DNA from: Sphingomonas glacialis
GTDB taxonomy: Bacteria; Pseudomonadota; Alphaproteobacteria; Sphingomonadales; Sphingomonadaceae
Direction of reading: 5' to 3'
Length of the DNA: 64,000 nucleotides
Assembly: GCF_006439055.1 (NCBI RefSeq)
Contig: NZ_RCZC01000008.1
Coordinates: 156,909-220,908 of the forward strand
Positions 57,791-64,000 of the stretch are shown here, in pieces. The notes beneath the pieces were generated by a model. It saw only the letters and a program-made list of their open reading frames with translations. It did not search any database and was not told the origin of the DNA. The position numbers and the translations under genes are program-made. Position 1 is the stretch's first letter, and the number at the start of each line of letters is the position of its first letter.

Positions 57791-58255
57791 ATGCGCGGAA
57801 ATCGGCAAGACTTACGGATGCAGCGGCGCGTGATCGACACGTTGTACATCGATGCGATGGTGCTCGCGGACGAAGCGCGCAGCTATTTCGACGAAGGCGG
57901 GCGCGCCGATCGCGAGGCGCTCGATCCGATCGCGCGGGTCGCCTTCTCGTGTGAATCGCTGAAGGTGACGACGCGGCTGATGCACGTGATTGCCTGGCTG
58001 CTGACGCAGCGCGCGGTCGAGGCGGGGGAGATGCTGCCGCACGATGCGCTCGATCCGTCGCGCCGGCTCGGTACCGCGCCGGCGACAGATCCGGCTGCGC
58101 TCGAGCATATGCCCGAGTCCGCGCGGTCGCTCATCGCCGCGAGTGTGGAGTTGCACGGTCGCGTCGCCCGCCTCGACGAGTCGCGCGCGGGGGACGGTCT
58201 CGCGCTCGAAAGCCCCGTCCGCTCGCTGCACCAGCGGCTGGCGATGGCGTTCTAG
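57791..58255 (+). CDS. DUF1465 family protein, RcdA-like
   Basis: The 154-residue protein matches DUF1465: RVIDTLYIDAMVLADEARSYFDE, IARVAFSCESLKVTTRLMHVIAWLLTQRAVEAGE. The family includes Caulobacter RcdA, an adaptor for ClpXP degradation of the cell-cycle regulator CtrA. Orthology to RcdA is inferred from the family, not shown. The short N-terminus begins at the ATG at 57791 with GAAGG upstream. Confidence 0.82.
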   Translation: MRGNRQDLRMQRRVIDTLYIDAMVLADEARSYFDEGGRADREALDPIARVAFSCESLKVTTRLMHVIAWLLTQRAVEAGEMLPHDALDPSRRLGTAPATDPAALEHMPESARSLIAASVELHGRVARLDESRAGDGLALESPVRSLHQRLAMAF

Positions 58256-58277
58256 CGGGCGCGTCGATCGCGCCCGC
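58255..58277. terminator. Hairpin between convergent genes
   Basis: GCGGGCGCG-TCGAT-CGCGCCCGC has 9-bp arms but no T tract, so it may only partly terminate transcription. Confidence 0.5.
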
Positions 58278-58283
58278 GCGGGC

Positions 58284-59243
58284 TTAGAGCTTCAACCGCG
58301 CGCGCGCCGCGCGATATTGCGCCTCGAACCGATCGACCATCGCCGCGACGGGTTCGACCCGGTCGATCACGCCGATCCCCTGGCCCGATCCCCAGATTTC
58401 CTTCCACGCCTTGGGCTTCGCGCCGTTGCCGGTGCCGAAGTCCATCGTCTTGAGATCGCCCTCGGGCAGCGCATCGGGGTCCATGCCGGCCGCAACGATC
58501 GAGGCGCGCAGGTAATTGCCGTGCACACCGGTGAACAGGTTCGAATAGACGATGTCGGCGGCCTTGCCCTCGACGATGCCCTGTTTGTACGCGGGTTCGG
58601 CATTCGCCTCGAGCGCGGCAATGAAGGGCGAGCCCATATAGCCGAAATCCGCACCCATCGCTTGCGCCGCGAGGATGGCGTCGCCCGTGGCGATCGAGCC
58701 CGACAGAGCGAGCGGCCCGTCGAACCACTGGCGGATTTCCTGGATGATCGCGAACGGCGACAAACGCCCGGCATGGCCGCCCGCGCCGGCGGCAACCGCG
58801 ATCAGCCCGTCGGCGCCCTTTTCGATGGCTTTGCGCGCAAAGCGATCGTCGATCACGTCGTGCAGCGTGATCCCGCCCCAGCTGTGTACTGCGGTATTCA
58901 GATCCTCGCGCGCGCCGAGAGAGGTGATGACGATCGGCACCTGCCACTTGGCGCAGGTCGCAAGATCCGATTCGAGTCGCTCGTTCGAGCGATGGACGAT
59001 CTGGTTGACCGCGAACGGTGCTGCCGGGCGCTCGGGATGGTCGCGATTATGCGCCGCCAGTTCCTCGGTGATGCGGTGGAGCCATTCGTCGAGCATCGCC
59101 TGCGGCCGCGCATTGAGCGCGGGGAAGGACCCGACGATCCCCGCCTTGCACTGCGCGATCACCAGTTCGGGACCGGAAATGATGAACAGCGGCGAGCCGA
59201 TCAGGGGAAGCCGCAGCGACGAGAGAAGGGGCGGTGTGCTCAT
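58284..59243 (-). CDS. Nitronate monooxygenase family flavoprotein
   Basis: The 319-residue TIM-barrel flavoprotein of the NMO/2-nitropropane dioxygenase type oxidises nitronates. It has PLIGSPLFIISGPELVIAQCKAGIVGSFPALNAR at the start, FAVNQIVHRSN, the FMN motif AVAAGAGGHAG, and ALSGSIATGDAILAAQAMGADFGYMGSPFIAA. The longer NMO class with these motifs is common in proteobacteria. The ATG at 59243 removes a 6-residue unsupported lead. Confidence 0.9.
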   Translation of the reverse strand: MSTPPLLSSLRLPLIGSPLFIISGPELVIAQCKAGIVGSFPALNARPQAMLDEWLHRITEELAAHNRDHPERPAAPFAVNQIVHRSNERLESDLATCAKWQVPIVITSLGAREDLNTAVHSWGGITLHDVIDDRFARKAIEKGADGLIAVAAGAGGHAGRLSPFAIIQEIRQWFDGPLALSGSIATGDAILAAQAMGADFGYMGSPFIAALEANAEPAYKQGIVEGKAADIVYSNLFTGVHGNYLRASIVAAGMDPDALPEGDLKTMDFGTGNGAKPKAWKEIWGSGQGIGVIDRVEPVAAMVDRFEAQYRAARARLKL

Positions 59244-59349
59244 GTCCGTTTCATAGCGCAACCGAAAGGACTGTCCAGCGGCCTCGATTTGCCTCGCGAG
59301 CAGAAACCCTTATGGCGCGCAAATCCCCGTTTGTTTCCGGAGTAACGAA

Positions 59350-61941
59350 GTGAAGCTTACCCTTGCCGCCGCGCTGTTGCTCGGAACCGCGACTCCGGCG
59401 TTTGCCGTGGGGCAATTGCCCAGCGGGATCGCCCCGGTCTCCTACGACATCACGATTCGCCCCGACGCCAAGGCGATGACCTTCTCGGGCGAGGAGACGA
59501 TCAGCATCGCCGTCGCCAAGCCGACCCGCACGGTCGTGCTCAACGCCGCCGACCTCAAGATCTCGCGCGCGATGGTCGATGGTGCGGCGGTGCCCTTCAC
59601 GATCGATACCACCAAGCAGCAGCTGACGTTGACGCTGCCGACGATACTCGCCGCGGGGCAGCACAGCGTTCAATTCGCCTGGACGGGCACGATCAACACC
59701 TCGGCCGCCGGCCTCTTTGCGATCGATTACAGCAATCAGGACGGCTCCTCCTCGCGCCTGCTGGTCACGCAGTTCGAGGCGCCCGACGCGCGCCGCTTCG
59801 CGCCGATGTGGGACGAGCCGGGCTACAAGGCGACCTTCAAGCTCAGCACCGTCGCGCCCGGCGACCAGACCGCCTTCTCGAACATGCCCGTCACGAGCGT
59901 GACCAAGCAGGGCGACGGCACCAAGCTGTATCACTTCGCCGAGACGCCGAAGATGTCGAGCTATCTGCTCTTCCTCGGCATGGGCGATGTCGAGCGCAAG
60001 ACGGTGATGGCGGGCAAGACCGAGATCGGCGTCATCACGCGCCGCGGCGTCGTCGACCAGGGCGACTATGCGCTCGAATCGGCCAAGCGCCTGCTCACCT
60101 ATTACAACGACTATTTCGGCCAGCCCTATCCGCTGCCCAAGCTCGACATGATCGCTGGCCCCGGCTCGAGCCAGTTCTTCGGCGCGATGGAGAATTGGGG
60201 CGCGGTCTTCTATTTCGAGCCGGAATTGCTCTACGACCAGAAGCGCGCGACGCAGAGCGGCAAGCAGCGCATCTACACCGTCGTCGCGCATGAGATGGCG
60301 CACCAATGGTTCGGCGATCTCGTCACGATGAACTGGTGGGACGATCTCTGGCTTAACGAGGGCTTCGCCTCGTGGATGGAGAACAAGTCGAGCGTCGATC
60401 TCAACCCCGACTGGTTCGCCGGCGCGACCGCGGTGGCGCAGGATCGCGAGGGTGCGCTGCAGGTCGATGCGACCGCCGCGACGCACCCGATCATCCGCCA
60501 TGTCGAGACGGTCGATCAGATCGGCGAGGCGTTCGACGGGATCACCTATTCCAAGGGGCAGGCGGTTATCGGCATGATGGAGTCGACGCTCGGCCCCGAC
60601 GTGTTCCGCGACGGCATCCGCCGCTACATGGCGAAGTACAAATATGGGAACACCACGACCGACCAGCTGTGGGCCGAGCTTTCGGCGGCGTCGGGGCATT
60701 CGGTCGCCGATGTCGCGCACGATTTCACGCTCCAGCCGGGCGTCCCGCTCGTCACGATGACAGGCGCGCGCTGTGTCGCGGGCAAGACGCAGGTGACGCT
60801 GACGCAAGGCCGCTTCGGCTATGACGCGACCGCCAAGCAGCCGCTCGACTGGCATGTGCCGTTGACGCTCGGCGTGGTCGGTCAGCCGGTGACGCGCGCA
60901 ACCGTCCACGGCGCCAAGCCGATGACGGTCGACGTAGCGGGTTGCGGTACGATCGTGCTCAACCGCGACAAGGGGAGCTACGCGCGGGTACTCTACAGCC
61001 AGGCTGGGCATGACGCGATCGTCCGCGACTTCGGCAGCCTCGCGCTGACCGACCAGCTTGGCACGCTCGGCGACGATTTCGCGCTCGCCAAGGGCGGCAA
61101 CCAGAAGCTCGATCGCTATTTCGCCGATGTCGCGGCGGTCGCGCCCGACGCGAACCCGCTATTGTGGCAGACGATCGCTGGCCAATTGTCCGATCTCGAG
61201 GGGCGTCTCCCCAAGGGCGCGGCGAAGGACGCGATGCGGGCGCGGATCCGGGCGACGCTGGCGCCGGCGATGGCGCGGGTCGGGTTCACCGCGACGAAGG
61301 ATGAGTCGCCGCTCGTCGCCACACTGCGCGAGACGCTGATCTCGGTCCTTGGCCATCGCGGCGACCCCGCGATCACCGCGAAGGCGCGGGCCTATGTCGC
61401 CGCATTGGCGACCAACCCCGACGCGATCCCGGCCGCGATCCGCCAGCCGATTCTCGGGACCTACGCCACCAATGCGACGCCTGCCGAATGGGATGCATTG
61501 CTCAAGCTGACGCTCGCCGAGAAGAACCCGGTGGCCAAGAACGGCTATGTTCGCCTGCTGGGTGCGGCCGAGAACGATACGCTGGCGCAGCGCGCGCTCG
61601 ACCTGCTGACGACCGACCGCTTCACCGCGCCGCAAAAGGCCGGGTTGCTGAAGGCTGTGGCGGGCGGGCATCCCGACATGGCGTTCGGCTTCGCGCTCGC
61701 GCATCTGCCGCTCGTCAACACGCTCGTCGAGACGAGCACGCGCGCCGGCTTCGTCGCGAGCCTCGGTGCCGGGTCGGACGATCCGGCTATGCCCGGCAAG
61801 ATCACCGCCTTCGCCGCTGCCAACCTCCCGCCTGCGGCGCGCGGCGGGGCCAAGGCGGCGGTGGCATCGATGGGCGCGCGGCAGATGGTCAATGCCCGCA
61901 TTCGCGGCGACATCGCGGCCTGGGCGACGGGCGGACGATAA
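59350..61941 (+). CDS. M1 family aminopeptidase (PepN/APN type), exported
   Basis: The 863-residue zinc aminopeptidase has a signal peptide (KLTLAAALLLGTATPAFAVG). The exopeptidase motif GAMENWG is near residue 280, the zinc motif HEMAHQWFGDL near 317, and the third ligand Glu in WLNEGFASWME. The C-terminal ERAP1-like domain (about residues 530-860) is full length. The start is GTG at 59350. With DPP-IV and the M2 peptidase in this window it suggests periplasmic peptide trimming. Confidence 0.94.
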   Translation: MKLTLAAALLLGTATPAFAVGQLPSGIAPVSYDITIRPDAKAMTFSGEETISIAVAKPTRTVVLNAADLKISRAMVDGAAVPFTIDTTKQQLTLTLPTILAAGQHSVQFAWTGTINTSAAGLFAIDYSNQDGSSSRLLVTQFEAPDARRFAPMWDEPGYKATFKLSTVAPGDQTAFSNMPVTSVTKQGDGTKLYHFAETPKMSSYLLFLGMGDVERKTVMAGKTEIGVITRRGVVDQGDYALESAKRLLTYYNDYFGQPYPLPKLDMIAGPGSSQFFGAMENWGAVFYFEPELLYDQKRATQSGKQRIYTVVAHEMAHQWFGDLVTMNWWDDLWLNEGFASWMENKSSVDLNPDWFAGATAVAQDREGALQVDATAATHPIIRHVETVDQIGEAFDGITYSKGQAVIGMMESTLGPDVFRDGIRRYMAKYKYGNTTTDQLWAELSAASGHSVADVAHDFTLQPGVPLVTMTGARCVAGKTQVTLTQGRFGYDATAKQPLDWHVPLTLGVVGQPVTRATVHGAKPMTVDVAGCGTIVLNRDKGSYARVLYSQAGHDAIVRDFGSLALTDQLGTLGDDFALAKGGNQKLDRYFADVAAVAPDANPLLWQTIAGQLSDLEGRLPKGAAKDAMRARIRATLAPAMARVGFTATKDESPLVATLRETLISVLGHRGDPAITAKARAYVAALATNPDAIPAAIRQPILGTYATNATPAEWDALLKLTLAEKNPVAKNGYVRLLGAAENDTLAQRALDLLTTDRFTAPQKAGLLKAVAGGHPDMAFGFALAHLPLVNTLVETSTRAGFVASLGAGSDDPAMPGKITAFAAANLPPAARGGAKAAVASMGARQMVNARIRGDIAAWATGGR

Positions 61942-61949
61942 GCGGTATG

Positions 61950-61980
61950 CCCTTCCCCGGCGTCCGGCGCCGGGGAAGGG
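61950..61980. terminator. Terminator hairpin between convergent genes
   Basis: CCCTTCCCCGGCG pairs perfectly with CGCCGGGGAAGGG around a 5-base loop. There is no T run, so strength is uncertain. Confidence 0.65.
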
Positions 61981-61988
61981 GGGGGGCG

Positions 61989-62513
61989 TCAATCGATCCG
62001 CTTGAGCCCGGCGGCATATTTACGGCCGTTGGTGACATAATGCTCGGCCGAGACGCGGAGCATCGCCTGTGCGGCGTCGTCGAGCGTCTTCACCGCACGC
62101 GCCGGCGCGCCGACGATCAGGCTGCCAGGCGGGAACACCTTGCCCTCGGTCACCAGCGCGCCTGCGCCGACAATCGATCCTTCGCCGATCTCGGCGCGGT
62201 TTAGCACGATCGCGCCCATCCCGATCAGCACACGGTCGCCGAGTATGCAGCCATGCAGCACGGCGTGATGCCCGATCGTGCAATCCTCCCCGATCGTGAG
62301 GGGGGCACCGGGATCCGAATGGCACATCGCCCCTTCCTGAATGTTGCTGCGCGCGCCGACGATGATCGGGGTGTTGTCGCCGCGCAGCACCGCGCCGAAC
62401 CAGATGCTGACGTCGTCGCGCAGCTGCACATCGCCGATCAGCTCGGCGCTCGGTGCGATCCAGGTCGCTTCGCCCAGCGTCGGGCGGAGTCCGTCGATTT
62501 CATAAAGCGGCAT
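61989..62513 (-). CDS. Gamma-class carbonic anhydrase family protein
   Basis: The 174-residue left-handed beta-helix protein has hexapeptide repeats and the three zinc-binding His: one in MCHSDPG and two in TIGHHAVLHGCILGDRVLIGMGA. Members include carbonic anhydrases and related acyltransferase-like proteins such as YrdA/PaaY. Activity is not certain. I chose the ATG at 62513 (MPLYEIDG) with GAGG upstream; an ATG four codons earlier is in frame. Confidence 0.9.
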   Translation of the reverse strand: MPLYEIDGLRPTLGEATWIAPSAELIGDVQLRDDVSIWFGAVLRGDNTPIIVGARSNIQEGAMCHSDPGAPLTIGEDCTIGHHAVLHGCILGDRVLIGMGAIVLNRAEIGEGSIVGAGALVTEGKVFPPGSLIVGAPARAVKTLDDAAQAMLRVSAEHYVTNGRKYAAGLKRID

Positions 62514-62699
62514 GGCGATCCTCATAGGTGACACCGCTATCGTGCGCATCGTTCCACCCGATCGGCAAGTCGCACGCAGTTTTGCGCGACGCGTTCCGCG
62601 GCTTGATCCGCCTCAAGTAGATATAAAGAAACGCATTTACACGGATCTGAGGGCGTTTCCGTGTCGTTGAGCAGCCATTGCAATCGAGAGGAAGAGAGC

Positions 62700-63080
62700 A
62701 TGGCTATCAAGTTCGCCGGGACGACCAACGCGCTCAATCGTGGCATCGCATCGACCAAGCCCGACAAGGGCGCCGACATGATCGAGGATTGGGAAGCCGC
62801 ACTGTCGGAGATCGACACCGCTGGCGCCAAGGGCATCCTCCGCGACCTCGGATCGCTGCGCAAGCAGCTCGAGCGCGCCGAGCCCGATGCCGACCGCATC
62901 CACGCGCTGCTCCACCGTCTCGGTGTGGCGACGACGCGGATCGCCGAGAAGGCCGAGACCAACCAGGAAAAGCTCAAGACGCTGGGCGAGGCGCTGACCG
63001 AAGCGGGCGAGGATCAGCCCGACGAGGAAGAGGATGTCGCTGCAGCGGCTGCCCCCAAGCGTGGTCGCGCCAAGGCCTGA
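62700..63080 (+). CDS. Helical hypothetical protein with acidic/basic tail
   Basis: The 126-residue protein is predicted mostly helical: NALNRGIASTKPDKGADMIEDWEAAL, then EIDTAGAKGILRDLGSLRKQLERAEPDADRIHALLHRLGVATTRIAEKA. It ends with an acidic run (DEEEDV), Ala residues and the basic PKRGRAKA. I recognise no family. GAGAGGAAGAG precedes the ATG at 62700. It is the last gene before the rRNA operon and is followed by a hairpin. Confidence 0.75.
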   Translation: MAIKFAGTTNALNRGIASTKPDKGADMIEDWEAALSEIDTAGAKGILRDLGSLRKQLERAEPDADRIHALLHRLGVATTRIAEKAETNQEKLKTLGEALTEAGEDQPDEEEDVAAAAAPKRGRAKA

Positions 63081-63168
63081 TGGAGCGGGGCAGGGGAAAC
63101 CTGCCCCACTCCGGTCCTGCCGCCAGGCCGCCTTGAGCCGACCCGGCAAATCATCGTTCGCTACGTCG

Positions 63169-63200
63169 AACCCGTGGAGATCCCAGGATCTCCGCGGGTT
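63169..63200 (+). terminator. Hairpin after the helical hypothetical gene
   Basis: AACCCGTGGAGATC pairs with GATCTCCGCGGGTT (one G-U) around CCAG. A loose T-rich run follows (TGGTGCGTTTTG). Confidence 0.6.
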
Positions 63201-63234
63201 TGGTGCGTTTTGCAAGAAAGGTGCAAAAAAGGGT

Positions 63235-63263
63235 TTGACCGAATCAAACTCCCCGCCTAGAGA
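63235..63263 (+). promoter_or_regulatory. rRNA operon promoter
   Basis: TTGACC at 63235-63240 and TAGAGA at 63258-63263 are separated by 17 bases, and a run of A residues precedes the -35 box. It lies about 350 bases before the 16S start, as expected for an rrn promoter. Confidence 0.65.
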
Positions 63264-63369
63264 CCACTCCACCGCAGCGACGGACCAGACGGTTCGCTTC
63301 TGCAGTCACCAAATTGTCGGCGCCGAGGGGCTCTTTGAAAGAAGGGCATTTCCTTAGCGTCGGTATTTT

Positions 63370-63382
63370 GCGCTCTTTGACA
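63370..63382 (+). promoter_or_regulatory. rrn antitermination boxA
   Basis: GCGCTCTTTGACA closely matches boxA (TGCTCTTTAACA), the NusB/S10 loading site in rRNA leaders. A weaker GGCTCTTTGAAA copy occurs at about 63329. The rest of 63081-63614 holds no gene. Confidence 0.75.
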
Positions 63383-63614
63383 TTGTCGGTTTAGATGAAG
63401 GGACATGTGGGCGGCGGCTCCGGGTCCAACGTTTTCAAGGCGTTGGTAATTCGGTTAAAGCTAAGTCGTTCTCATATGTCCTTCACGTATCCATACGTAA
63501 TGGACGTTTCATTCGGCTTTGGCTGGGTGAGGCGTCTGAAAGATATTGTGCAGAGCGGCTCCTTGAGATGGACGAGATTATCGTGGAATTCCACTGCGAT
63601 GATTTTGTGACATA

Positions 63615-64000
<386 letters not shown>

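Overview
The window is chromosomal DNA of an alphaproteobacterium of the family Sphingomonadaceae, most likely Sphingomonas. The 5' part of a sphingomonad-type 16S rRNA starts near 63615, and the housekeeping proteins (FtsY, Ffh, S16 with a long Ala-rich tail, single-Cys DksA, DUF1465/RcdA) fit that group. Coding is dense and GC-rich, with many ATGA overlaps and some GTG/TTG starts. I see no prophage, plasmid, transposase or CRISPR array.

Layout. 1-2.7 kb: peptidoglycan amidase, RNase P RNA (rnpB), a J-domain protein, a ferredoxin-like protein and SufE. 2.8-6.9 kb: an expanded phage-shock (Psp) envelope-stress locus. Nine genes on the minus strand (a small membrane protein, pspA, pspB, pspC, three to four extra PspB-like proteins and a 38-residue membrane peptide) sit behind a near-consensus sigma-54 promoter. 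The divergent activator gene pspF and two phased dyads lie upstream. 6.9-7.7 kb: sodB and a candidate sRNA ending in a strong terminator. 8-12.7 kb: yciB-ftsY-mtaB and a GGDEF-EAL protein. 12.9-18.4 kb: the ffh-rpsP-rimM-trmD-rplS cluster, interrupted between rimM and trmD by an antisense thioredoxin-reductase-like gene and a vapBC toxin-antitoxin pair; vapC overlaps the trmD start.

18.4-32.2 kb: SulP transporter, Qnr-like pentapeptide protein, hydrolases, DUF418 membrane protein, DPP-IV peptidase, MgtC, asd, two GFA proteins, an ACE-like M2 peptidase, a SIMPL protein and an H1-like protein. 32.3-42.7 kb: amn, peroxiredoxin, yqgE, ahcY behind a perfect 16-bp palindrome, envelope proteins, tRNA-Asn, nadK and an EAL protein. 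42.9-54.2 kb: repair and translation genes (mfd, sdhE, recG, PilZ, tyrS, a LytM factor, surE, serS). 54.3-63.1 kb: a host-attachment-type protein, a Ser/Gly-rich PEP-CTERM-like protein, dksA, PilZ, two YdcH-type genes, an rcdA-like gene, nitronate monooxygenase, an M1 aminopeptidase and a gamma-carbonic anhydrase. 63.1-64 kb: promoter, boxA and the start of an rRNA operon.

A second theme is GC-rich palindromic elements, about nine copies. Most are intergenic, but one is an in-frame 36-codon insert in mfd and another encodes the C-terminal tail of MtaB. The strongest candidates for something new are the amplified PspB-like array under sigma-54 control, the vapBC wedge in the trmD operon, and the palindromic elements recruited into proteins.
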